Shown here piece after piece: positions 16,290 through 24,428 of a stretch of 64,000 nucleotides of DNA. The notes beneath the pieces are model-generated. The model did not search any database. It was not told the origin of the DNA and saw only the letters and a list, made by a program, of their open reading frames with translations. Origin of the DNA: RHKX01 sp963839535 (GTDB lineage Bacteria; Actinomycetota; Thermoleophilia; Solirubrobacterales; 70-9); the NCBI GenBank assembly GCA_963839535.1, contig CAWIVF010000013.1:124001-188000 (forward strand), read 5' to 3'. Made by a program: the position numbers and the translations under genes. The first letter of the stretch is position 1. The number at the start of each line of letters is the position of its first letter.

Positions 16290-18136
16290 AGGCCCGCCGG
16301 GAGATGCTGCGCTCGGTGGCGGGCTGGCGCTCGCGCCGCTCCGCCGTCCGCGCCGCCGCCTCGGCGCCGCCGCCGGCACCGTTCGTCGTCGGAGCGACCC
16401 GCTCGGGGACGACGCTGCTGCGGCTGATGCTCGACGCCCATCCCGAGATCGCGATCCCCTCCGAGACCCATTTCATCCCCGAGCTCGTCGCCGCTCGCGA
16501 CAAGCACGGCGCCAGCCGCGAGCGCATGCTCGAGCTGCTCACCTCCCACCGGCGCTGGGGCGACTTCCAGATCGACGCCGCCGACCTCGCCGCGCGCTGG
16601 GCCGCGATCGAGCCGCTGACCGGACCCGACGCCGTCCGCGCCTTCTACGCCCTCTACGGCGAGAGCCACGAGGGGGCGACGCGCTGGGGCGACAAGACGC
16701 CCGGCTACGTCAAGCACATGCGCGAGATCCAGGGCTATCTGCCGGAGGCGCGCTTCATCCACCTGATCCGCGACGGCCGCGACGTCGCGCTCTCGGTCCT
16801 CAAGCAGGACTGGGGCCCGCAGACGATCGAGGCCGCCGCCGAGAAGTGGCGCAGTCGCGTGCTCCGCGGCCGCTCCCAGCAGCCCTACCTCGGCTTCTAC
16901 ATGGAGGTTCAGTTCGAGGACCTCGTCCTCCACACCGAGCGCGAGCTGCGGCGGATCTGCGAGTTCATCGAGGTCGACTTCCACCCCGACATGCTCGGCT
17001 ACCACGAGACCGCCGAGAAGCGGCTGCAGGAGAAGGCGCGGGCGCTGCCGCGGGCCCACGGCGAGGCGCAGTCGGCCGAGAAGCGCCTGATGAGCCACGC
17101 CAAGACCTTCGAGCCGCCGAACCCCGAGCACCTCGGAGCCTGGCGCAAGCGGATGCCGCAGGAGGACCGCGCGGCGTTCGAGGCGCTCGCCGGTGATCTC
17201 CTCGCCGACCTCGGCTACGACCTCGACGCGCCGGACGAGGACGAGGTGCACGTCCCCCGCCGCGGGCCGCGGCTGCCGAAGCCCGCCCGCCGCGCGATCG
17301 CGGTCGCCAAGCACGTGACCGGGGTGAAGCCGCCGATCGAGGACCTGCGCAAGCCGGCGCCATTCCTGATCGGCGCGTCGCGCTCGGGCACGTCGCTGCT
17401 CGGGGCGATGCTCGACGCCCACCCCGAGATGACGATGCTGCGCGAGACGGGCTTCGTGCCGAAGCTGGCCGAGATGATCCGCTCCCAGCCGATGACGGTC
17501 GAGCGCACGATCCGCGCGATGGCCGCGGCGCGCCCGCTCGCCGATCACGGAATCGACGAGGACGTGCTGCGCGCACGCCTCACCGAGATCGAGGAGCTGA
17601 AGGCGGCGCCGGTGCTGCGCGCGTTCTACGCCGCCGCCGCCGAGGCGGGCGGCACGGAGCGCTGGGGTGACGAGACTCCCTCCTACCTGAAGCGCGAGCG
17701 GCGGATTCAGCGGGCCCTGAGCGAGGCGCGCTTCATCCACGTGATCCGCGACGGCCGCGACACCCTTGCCGCCAAGCCCGGCGACATCGACGTCGGCAGC
17801 GCGATCGCGACCGGCCAGCGCTGGCACCGCAAGATCCGCTCGGCCCGCTCGCAGGAGCACCTCATGGAGCACTACGCCGAGGTCCGCTACGAGGAGCTGG
17901 TCAACGACCCCGAGCCGGCGCTGCGCCGGGTCTGCGAGTTCCTCGAGCTTTCCTTCGACGCCGCGATGGTCGACCCCCCGGCCGCCGCGGCGATCCGCGA
18001 CGAGCTCGGCCCGATCGGCGCCTGGCGCGACCGTCTCGGCCCCGACCAGCTCAGCGCCTTCGAGGAGGTCGGCGGCGAGTCACTGACCGAGCTCGGTTAC
18101 TCGGAAGCCAAGCAGCCCTTGGCCGGGGGCGCCTGA
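16286..18136 (+). CDS. tandem two-domain sulfotransferase
   Basis: 616 residues with two complete sulfotransferase domains in one intact frame. Domain 1 (about 25-315): GATRSGTTLLRLMLDAHP, IPSETHFIPEL, RWGDKTPGYVKHMREIQ, ARFIHLIRDGRDVALSVLK. A basic linker (RRGPRLPKPARRAIAVAKH) follows. Domain 2 (about 345-605): GASRSGTSLLGAMLDAHP, RETGFVPKL, RWGDETPSYLKRERRIQ, ARFIHVIRDGRDTLAAK. Domain 2 keeps the PAPS loops but has lost the His of ETHF (now ETGF) and the Lys of GDKTP (now GDETP) that are otherwise invariant across the array, so it may be non-catalytic. GTG start overlaps the upstream glycosyltransferase. Last gene of the array. Confidence 0.87.
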   Translation: MKARREMLRSVAGWRSRRSAVRAAASAPPPAPFVVGATRSGTTLLRLMLDAHPEIAIPSETHFIPELVAARDKHGASRERMLELLTSHRRWGDFQIDAADLAARWAAIEPLTGPDAVRAFYALYGESHEGATRWGDKTPGYVKHMREIQGYLPEARFIHLIRDGRDVALSVLKQDWGPQTIEAAAEKWRSRVLRGRSQQPYLGFYMEVQFEDLVLHTERELRRICEFIEVDFHPDMLGYHETAEKRLQEKARALPRAHGEAQSAEKRLMSHAKTFEPPNPEHLGAWRKRMPQEDRAAFEALAGDLLADLGYDLDAPDEDEVHVPRRGPRLPKPARRAIAVAKHVTGVKPPIEDLRKPAPFLIGASRSGTSLLGAMLDAHPEMTMLRETGFVPKLAEMIRSQPMTVERTIRAMAAARPLADHGIDEDVLRARLTEIEELKAAPVLRAFYAAAAEAGGTERWGDETPSYLKRERRIQRALSEARFIHVIRDGRDTLAAKPGDIDVGSAIATGQRWHRKIRSARSQEHLMEHYAEVRYEELVNDPEPALRRVCEFLELSFDAAMVDPPAAAAIRDELGPIGAWRDRLGPDQLSAFEEVGGESLTELGYSEAKQPLAGGA

Positions 18137-18164
18137 GGATTTCCCGTCCCGGTGGGGCCCCCTC

Positions 18165-18201
18165 CCGGGCAGACCGGACGCGAAGCGGAGGATCTGCCCG
18201 G
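18165..18201. terminator. stem-loop between convergent genes
   Basis: Nine-base exact inverted repeat CCGGGCAGA / TCTGCCCGG with a further CCG/CGG pair inside and no T-run. It lies between the end of the plus-strand sulfotransferase array and the stop of the minus-strand MYG1-like gene, where a bidirectional terminator would be expected. Confidence 0.5.
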
Positions 18202-18203
18202 AG

Positions 18204-19082
18204 TTATCTGAGCGCCATCGCCGCGAGCCGCTCGGCTCCCTCGCGTGACCGGGCGACGGCGAGGAATCGCTTCGCGTGGCAGAACAGCGCGTCATCGACG
18301 CCGGTCACCTCGACGAGGTCGGCGTTCTCCCGTCCGGCCCACTCAGCCGGAAGGTCGCGGCGGTTCTCGAAGGTGCCCAGCTCAGCCGGGACCGCCTCGA
18401 CCCCGAAGCCCTGTCGCTTCGGGTAGATGACGAAGAGCGCATCCGGCGCATCCGTCGCCACGACCTGCTTCCAGGGGACGTTGTCCGGGAGCAGCACGAT
18501 CCGCGGGTCCTCGGCGGCCGCGATCGCGTCACGGACGATCTCCGCGGCGCGGCTCCAACCGATGGCGGACGCGATCTCCCGGGAGAGGATGCCGCGGGCC
18601 AGCTCAACCGCCGCGTCGAAGCGCGCGCGCTCCTCGTCGGCCGTCAGATCCTCGTCCCACCGAGCATTGAACCCACCGATCACGGCATTGACCGTGAACG
18701 GGCTCACCCCCTCGATCAGCGACTGCGTGATCTGCTGGCCCGTGTCGTTGGCGTCGACCCCCTGCACCAGGGAGCGCTCGACGGCGTCGGCCACCTCCTG
18801 GCTGCCGGCGCAGATCCGCCGACCGAACTCGCGCCAGACGAGACCGAAGGAGGCATAACCGACGCCGTTGTCCCTGGTCAGGTCGAAGTCACGCTGATGG
18901 TGGTCGAAGTCGCCCGCCGCCGGCTCGTAGCGGAAGCCGACGTCCACGCGCAGATCGGCGGCGGCCAGGAGGTCGGGGTCACGGGTGCGAACCACCTCGA
19001 GTGGGTCGGGGAGCAGGCCGAGCGCCGCGACGGCGAAGACCTCGTCGGCGTGGAACGAACCGTCATGGGTTGCTACCTGCAT
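18204..19082 (-). CDS. MYG1/UPF0160-like predicted metal-dependent hydrolase
   Basis: 292 residues. The N-terminus VATHDGSFHADEVFAVAAL is diagnostic of the MYG1 (UPF0160) family, with a DHH-type motif in AGDFDHHQRDF and the later DANDTGQ and SPFTVNAVIGGFN blocks. In eukaryotes MYG1 is a 3'-5' RNA exonuclease; bacterial members are largely uncharacterised. I take the ATG before QVATHD rather than one 11 codons upstream, since family members start there. It is isolated between the array and the flippase and has no obvious link to glycan synthesis. Confidence 0.85.
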   Translation of the reverse strand: MQVATHDGSFHADEVFAVAALGLLPDPLEVVRTRDPDLLAAADLRVDVGFRYEPAAGDFDHHQRDFDLTRDNGVGYASFGLVWREFGRRICAGSQEVADAVERSLVQGVDANDTGQQITQSLIEGVSPFTVNAVIGGFNARWDEDLTADEERARFDAAVELARGILSREIASAIGWSRAAEIVRDAIAAAEDPRIVLLPDNVPWKQVVATDAPDALFVIYPKRQGFGVEAVPAELGTFENRRDLPAEWAGRENADLVEVTGVDDALFCHAKRFLAVARSREGAERLAAMALR

Positions 19083-19278
19083 CCGCGGATCATGACGATG
19101 CGAGCGGCAAGGCAAAGACCTGCTTTGCGTGGCTCATTCCGGAGCGTCATTGCGTAATTGCCCGGTCAGAGCAGGCCGATCCGCAACGAAGCTGCTCAGT
19201 GAGTCAACTCGCATCCTCCGGTCGGTCATCGGGTCTTGCGATCGAGTACCGGTCGCGAACCGATCGACTCGGCAAGGT

Positions 19279-21201
19279 CTAGTTGCGCCAGGCCTTGGGC
19301 GGCGTCTGGCGCAGGGTCTCCCTGATCGCCTCGAGCTCGCGCAGGTCCCCGGGGTCGACCTGGCCCGAGTTCATCAGCTCCTTGCCGAGGGCCCCGCGAT
19401 CCGCCGGCGTGCTGGACGCGAACAGGTAGCGCCCGATCGCGGCGTCGCCCTTCGTCTTCCGCGCCGAGGGCATCCCGCCGTCGGCGGCGAACTGCCGCAG
19501 CGTCCTGACCAGCCCCTCGGCGAGCTCGTCCTCGTTGCGGTCGACCTTGCGCGCGACGCGCTCGAGCGGCTTGCCGGCGGCGATCGCGAGCCGGGCGGCG
19601 CGGCGGTCGCGGCGGTTCAGCGACTCGATCACGGCGACCTCGTCGAAGCTCTTGTCGCCCCGGCCGAACAGGCCCTTGACCATGTCCCTGATCGGTCCGC
19701 GGTGGTAGCTGGGAATCGCGCCCGTGAACGGCTGCAGGGCGAGCCAGGTGCCCATGGCGGCGCCGGCGAGGGAGACCTCGAGGAGCCAGCCCTCCGGGTC
19801 GACCAGGTAGTAGAGGCCGCCGATGGCGACCGCCGTGACGGCGGCTGCGGCGAACGAGCGGATCGGCAGGTCGGCCGGGCTGCGCCCCCGCTGCCCCTTC
19901 ACCAGCAGGGCGATGCTGGGCACGGCGAAGGCGATCATCATCGCGATCGGCGGCGCCCAGATCCCGAGCGGCGGGATCAGCAGCAGCGAGATCACGATGA
20001 AGAGGAAGGCGGCGACCACGGCGCCGCCGATGAACCAGCGCGGCTTGTTCTTGAACTTGCACGTCTTGGCGAGCATCCGGTAGACCGTCGGCGCGACGAG
20101 GCCGGCCGAGAGCAACGGGATCAGCTGCGCGGCCTCGCCGTACCCGTCGGGCGAGATCCGCCCGAGCGCGCCGGCCGCCAGCGTCACCGCGAGCAGCACC
20201 GTCACGAGGATCAGGAGGAAGTAGCCGAGCTGGATCCCCCGCGTCGTGCCGGCGCCGTACTCGTCCTCGGCGGCGTGGAACACGGGCGTCTTGCGCAGCG
20301 GGCGCAGCGCCTTGCGATAGCCGGCGGGGAGGAACGCGACCGCGAAGCCGGCCTTCGAGGCCAGGTGGTAGACGCCGAGGTCGCTGTCGGAGACGAACCG
20401 GGAGAGCAGGAAGATGTCGACGTAGCCGACGATGAACATCGAGGTGACGAGCGGCACCCGGGTGGCGCCCCGGCGCATGATCATCGCCGCCTCCTGCGGC
20501 TCGAAGCAGACCTCGAAGCTGTTGCGAAGCAGCCAGAGCGTCGCCACGGCCGTCACGGCCGTCCCGATCGCATAGGCCGCGATCGCGGCGACGACCCCGG
20601 CCCCCGCGGCGAGGAGCGGTACCGCGATGGCCAGCGCCAGAGCGGGCCGCATGCTCTCGATCACGACGTAGGGGAGCGGCCGGTGCTCCATCCAGATCGC
20701 GATCGAGCCGAGCCGGATGATCGCGCCGAACCCGCCTGCCAGGCCCGCCCAGACGATCAGCTCGGAATCCGCTCCCTTCAGCAGGAACTCGCCGATCGAG
20801 TCGGCGAAGACGAGGAAGAGGGCGGTGCCGGCGGTCGCGATCAGCGCGGTGAGGACGAGACCCGTCCCGAGCGAGCGTTGCCGCGACTCCGCCGTGTCGT
20901 CCTCCTCTTCGTCGTCGTCATCGTCGTCGTCGCCACCGAAGACGCGCTTCAGCGTGCCCTGCTTGGAGCCGAGGTTGAAGAGGAAGCTGAGCAGCCCGGC
21001 GGCGAAGAGGAGCAGCCCGTAGCGGCCGAAGTCGGCCGGGCCGAGGAAGATCGCGACGACGATCGCGCCGATCAGCGTCAGCGCATGGTTGATGAGAAGC
21101 CCGACCGTGTGGATCGAGGAGAGGCGGAGGACCTTCTCGCCGAGCGCGGCGCCGCTCCCCCGAGCCGGCGGCTTGCCGTTCCCGCTCCCGCGGGGGCTCA
21201 C
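19279..21201 (-). CDS. polysaccharide flippase with acidic loop and soluble C-terminal region
   Basis: 640 residues. Residues from about 30 to 490 form a series of hydrophobic helices with the GPADFGRYGLLLFAAGLLS signature of the oligosaccharide flippase (Wzx/MVF, MOP superfamily). Between the second and third helices is a run of 12 acidic residues (D7-E3-D2, residues 91-102; bases near 20896-20932). The last about 140 residues are hydrophilic and helical (SLNRRDRRAARLAIAAGKP, RNEDELAEGLVRTL) and are not part of the usual flippase fold. GTG start overlaps the stop of the upstream sulfotransferase (GTGA). It would move a lipid-linked glycan across the membrane. Confidence 0.82.
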   Translation of the reverse strand: MSPRGSGNGKPPARGSGAALGEKVLRLSSIHTVGLLINHALTLIGAIVVAIFLGPADFGRYGLLLFAAGLLSFLFNLGSKQGTLKRVFGGDDDDDDDEEEDDTAESRQRSLGTGLVLTALIATAGTALFLVFADSIGEFLLKGADSELIVWAGLAGGFGAIIRLGSIAIWMEHRPLPYVVIESMRPALALAIAVPLLAAGAGVVAAIAAYAIGTAVTAVATLWLLRNSFEVCFEPQEAAMIMRRGATRVPLVTSMFIVGYVDIFLLSRFVSDSDLGVYHLASKAGFAVAFLPAGYRKALRPLRKTPVFHAAEDEYGAGTTRGIQLGYFLLILVTVLLAVTLAAGALGRISPDGYGEAAQLIPLLSAGLVAPTVYRMLAKTCKFKNKPRWFIGGAVVAAFLFIVISLLLIPPLGIWAPPIAMMIAFAVPSIALLVKGQRGRSPADLPIRSFAAAAVTAVAIGGLYYLVDPEGWLLEVSLAGAAMGTWLALQPFTGAIPSYHRGPIRDMVKGLFGRGDKSFDEVAVIESLNRRDRRAARLAIAAGKPLERVARKVDRNEDELAEGLVRTLRQFAADGGMPSARKTKGDAAIGRYLFASSTPADRGALGKELMNSGQVDPGDLRELEAIRETLRQTPPKAWRN

Positions 21202-22139
21202 GCTCCGCTCCGCGCCTCGTAGACCCGGTTCAGCATCCGGGTGCCGTTCACACCGTCGCGCTGGAAGCCGTCGAGGATCCGCCGGTACTCGGCGTCGATC
21301 TCCCGCTGGAACTCCTCGTTCCCGCGCGTGCGCCAGCGGCCGACGTGGCCGGCGCCGCCGCTGACCTGGCGGCGGAAGAACCCGCGCATCTTCTTCTCCT
21401 GCTTGAGCCCGAGGAAGCGGCGCAGGCGGCGATAGGTCGCGCGGCGGCGCAGGTCGATCAGCTCGTCGAGGCTGACGGCGATGCTCTGCTCGTCGGGGAT
21501 CGCCTTCATGCCCTCGTTGATCCGCCGCATCCTGGCCTCCCACCACTCGAGGCCCTCGCGCAGGTTGCGCGGCTTCGCCAGCCAGCGCGCCTGCGCCACG
21601 CGCGACGCCGCCGTGTCCCGCCCATCGCGGACCACGTGGATGAAATGAGCGTCGGGGAAGAGGCGCAGCAGGGTCGGCGCCTGGGCGACGGTGTCGCAGC
21701 TCTGCTCGATCAGGCCGGGCTTCCCCGCCGCCGCCGCGATCGGTGCGAGCAGCTCGAGGAAGAGGTCGCGGCAGGCCCCCTCGGCGTCCGCCGGGTAGGC
21801 CGCGAGGAAGCGATCGACCGCCGCGTTGAGGGCCGGCCGCTCGACGTAGCGGTGGAGCCCGCGCAGGCTGGCCCGCTGCAGCGCCACGCCGCGATACCAG
21901 CGGCCGCGCAGGCGCTTGGCGAAGGCCTCAGGAGTCGTCCGCCCCGCCAGCAGGTCGGGAAAGCCGCCCGGGTCGACGTGGAACCGGACCTCGTTGGAGA
22001 TGTTCTCGTACCTGGAGTGGCGTCCGAGCATCCGGGCCACGACGTGCGTTCCGCTGCGTCCGGTTCCGCCGATGAAGACGATGGACGGCACGCCGTCTGG
22101 TGCTCGAGGCGTCGCCCCAGAACCTGCTCGTTCGCTCAT
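21198..22139 (-). CDS. sulfotransferase linked to the flippase
   Basis: 313 residues. SIVFIGGTGRSGTHVVARMLGRH is the 5'-phosphosulfate loop, HFIHVVRDGRDTAASRVAQ the 3'-phosphate site. It lacks the ETHF and RWGDKTP blocks of the array copies and has instead SNEVRFHVDPGGFPDL, so it belongs to another sulfotransferase branch. C-terminus GGAGHVGRWRTRGNEEFQREI resembles the closing helix of Sulfotransfer_3 proteins. Translationally coupled to the flippase, which strengthens the idea that the exported glycan is sulfated. A TAGCCT box lies 12 nt upstream of the ATG. Confidence 0.85.
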   Translation of the reverse strand: MSERAGSGATPRAPDGVPSIVFIGGTGRSGTHVVARMLGRHSRYENISNEVRFHVDPGGFPDLLAGRTTPEAFAKRLRGRWYRGVALQRASLRGLHRYVERPALNAAVDRFLAAYPADAEGACRDLFLELLAPIAAAAGKPGLIEQSCDTVAQAPTLLRLFPDAHFIHVVRDGRDTAASRVAQARWLAKPRNLREGLEWWEARMRRINEGMKAIPDEQSIAVSLDELIDLRRRATYRRLRRFLGLKQEKKMRGFFRRQVSGGAGHVGRWRTRGNEEFQREIDAEYRRILDGFQRDGVNGTRMLNRVYEARSGA

Positions 22140-22151
22140 GAGAAGTCCGGG

Positions 22152-22157
22152 AGGCTA
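22152..22157 (-). promoter_or_regulatory. -10 box of the sulfotransferase-flippase operon
   Basis: TAGCCT on the minus strand, 12 nt before the ATG at 22139. Confidence 0.4.
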
Positions 22158-22232
22158 AGTCGTTTCGAAGCGGGCCGGTCGCCGGGCGGAAGGCCGGCAA
22201 GCGACTGCGCTCCCTGGCCTGAATCGTACCGA

Positions 22233-24094
22233 CTAGGTGCGGAGGTCGATCTCGGCGAGCGCTCCATGAGCAGGCTCTCGCACGGCCCCGAGGCGAGCAG
22301 CGCGAGGTGCGGGGTGAACGCCTCGCGGTAGACGATTCCCTCGAAGACGTCCTGATGGTGGGCGTTCCCCTCCCCCGCGCGCGCTGCGGTCCAGAGCTCG
22401 CGGACCCGGGTCGGGTCGTACAGCTCCTCCCAGTCGCCGCCGCGCTCGACGAGCTCGGCGACGACCTCGCCGTCGGCGCCGTCCCAGATCAGCGTCCGCT
22501 TGCCGACGGGCGCCCCCGGCCCCCGCAGCGCGCGCAGCGACATCCGGGCCCGCAGCGATCGGCCCCTGGATTTCGGCTTGACGAAGAACGGGACGTCGCG
22601 CCAGGCGGGCACGAGCATCGCGACCGCCTCGCGGTGGAGGGTGGCGTCGAGCCGCTCGGCCGGAGTCAGGGCGAAGGCGGCGCGGATGAACGGCGCCCCC
22701 GCGAAGAGGTTGACGCGGCCGGAGTCGGCCGCGAGGCCGCTGCGGTGGGCGAAGCGCTCGGTCAGGTAGAACCAGTCGAGCAGCCGCGGTGGGTCGAGGC
22801 TCGAGCGCCTCGCCCGCCTCGATCGAGCACTTGAAGACCCGCTGGACGGCCTCGTAGGTGGCCTCGCGGGCGGCGTCGTGGCTGCGCCGCGCGGCCTCGT
22901 CGAGGCGGGCGAGCGCCGCCTCGGCGGCCGCCGCGCTCGACGCGCCAGATCGCGCGCTCGTTGGCGAGGTAGAAGCCATGGGCGATCTCGCCGCCGTGGC
23001 CCGTGATCGTGGTTCCGTGCGGCATCGGCTGTGGCAGGTCGTTCTTGCCGCGGAGCTTGGCCGCATGCCGCATCCCGTCATGGACCAGGTGCACGGCACG
23101 GGCACGCTCGAACGCGTCCCGCTCGTACTCCTTCTGCTCATCGCCGCCCCAGCGCACGTCGTGCGGGGGCGGGTCGGGGAGGCGAGAGACGAGCTCCCGC
23201 GCGACGTCGGCCTCCCCCGGGACCAGGTCGGAGGTGACGAGGCGGACATCGACGCCGGCGGCGATCGCCGCCGCCGCGGCGAGGCGGGAGTCGCGGCCGC
23301 CGGAGAGGTCGATCCGCAGCGGCTCGTCGTCGCGCCCGGCGGCGCCGGCCGCGGCGGCCTTCATCCCCTCGACGGCGGCTCTCGACCAGCGCGTCCCGCG
23401 GGGCCGTGCGAGCCGCGACCGCGGCCTCGAGCGTTCCGGTGGCGCGGCGCTGGATCCGGCCCGCGGAAGGCCTCGACGACGGTCCCGGCGGGGACCCGGC
23501 AGACGCCCTCCACCGAGCGTCGGCTCGCCGATGAACCAGGCGGCGGCGGCGAAGTGGCACCAGCCCCGCACCGACGCGTGCGGGGCGGCCCCGAGGAAGA
23601 GGGGGACCGCGCCGAGGCGGTTCGACCAGACCGTCAGGCGCGGGGTGATGCCCTCGTAGAGCCGACCGGCGCCGAGCAGGTCGTTGACGATGACGAGGCG
23701 TCCGGCACGCCGGTCCAGCGCGCCGGCGACCATGCGGCGCCATCGACTCCGCGACGACCGCGGCCGGCTCGCTGAGGATCCTCCGCGCGTAGGCGACGGG
23801 GTCGGCGGCCGCGCTCGCCGGCTCCCCTGCTCCGTTGCCCAGCGGGACGTACCCGAACGCGCCGGCGACGTCGCCCTCGGCGCAGATTCCCGGCCACGTG
23901 GTCTGACGGCCGCGGAGCGAGATCGCCGCGATTCCGACGCCCCGGACGGCCTCGGCGCGGACGTCCAGAGGCGCCGCGGCCCCGGCGGCGGCGTAGTGCT
24001 CGCGGACCCGCCAGAGCCGCGCCTTCGTCAGCTCGGGCGGCTCCTCGTCCTCGGCGGCCCAGGCGATCCAGAGCGGGTCGATTACCTCGGCCAT
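22233..24094 (-). CDS. asparagine-synthase-like PP-loop protein (several frameshifts)
   Basis: About 620 residues once at least four single-base shifts (near 23740, 23500, 23400, 22950 and 22800-22260) are bridged. The centre shows the ATP-pyrophosphatase loop RIDLSGGRDSRLAAAAA of asparagine synthase B family proteins, followed by RLVTSDLVPGEADVARELV. The N-terminal third (IAAISLRGRQTTWPGICAEGD, VIVNDLLGAGRLYEGI, NRLGAVPLFLG) looks like the class II amidotransferase fold, but there is no N-terminal Cys-2, so it cannot use glutamine in the usual way. Such proteins occur in envelope-polysaccharide and peptide-modification loci, where they amidate or adenylate carboxyl groups. It could amidate uronic acids here; this is inference. 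Confidence 0.7.
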
Positions 24095-24100
24095 GGAGCG

Positions 24101-24106
24101 ATGCTA
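24101..24106 (-). promoter_or_regulatory. -10 box of the asparagine-synthase-like gene (leaderless)
   Basis: TAGCAT on the minus strand, 6 nt before the ATG at 24094. Confidence 0.45.
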
Positions 24107-24153
24107 TTCCCGGACGGGCCGCCCGGAGCGGCGGCGTCCTCGGGACCCGGCCG

Positions 24154-24351
24154 TCAGTCGCGGTCGGCCCGGCGCTCGCTCTCCGCGCGCTCGGCCAGCT
24201 TCTCCTTGAGATAGGCCGCCTTGTCGGCGCGGCGGTCGTGGACGGCCGTGCCGGCGTCGGTCGGGTCGTCCTCGGCCATCGACCGCTCGGCGGTCTCGCG
24301 ATCCGCCTGCTCGATCTTCATCTCCTCGGTTTCGTCGGCACCGTCGGCCAT
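24154..24351 (-). CDS. small acidic/charged protein
   Basis: 65 residues, almost entirely charged: a Glu/Asp-rich N-terminal half (DETEEMKIEQADRETAERS) and a basic, probably helical C-terminal half (DRRADKAAYLKEKLAERAE). No hydrophobic core and no recognised family; most likely an extended or coiled helix. Coding is plausible because the frame is clean, starts with ATG and fills the gap between divergently read genes. It marks the right edge of the glycan block next to purL. Confidence 0.45.
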   Translation of the reverse strand: MADGADETEEMKIEQADRETAERSMAEDDPTDAGTAVHDRRADKAAYLKEKLAERAESERRADRD

Positions 24352-24428
24352 CGGCTCATTCTGCCCGAACGCGCCCTCGTGGGGGCGCGACGGGGTTCCG
24401 GGGCGGGCCGTAGTTGAATGGCCGGGAC

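Noticed and set aside
7310..18136. Repeated GT/ST DNA segments as a CRISPR or satellite repeat
   Set aside because: The similarity comes from full-length paralogous coding genes, not short repeat-spacer units.
18165..18201. Inverted repeat as an attachment site or mobile-element end
   Set aside because: No integrase or direct repeats; its place between convergent stops fits a terminator.
19129..21222. 697-residue plus-strand frame opposite the flippase
   Set aside because: Low-complexity Arg/Glu/Gly translation with no fold motif; the minus-strand flippase has clear membrane helices and coupling.
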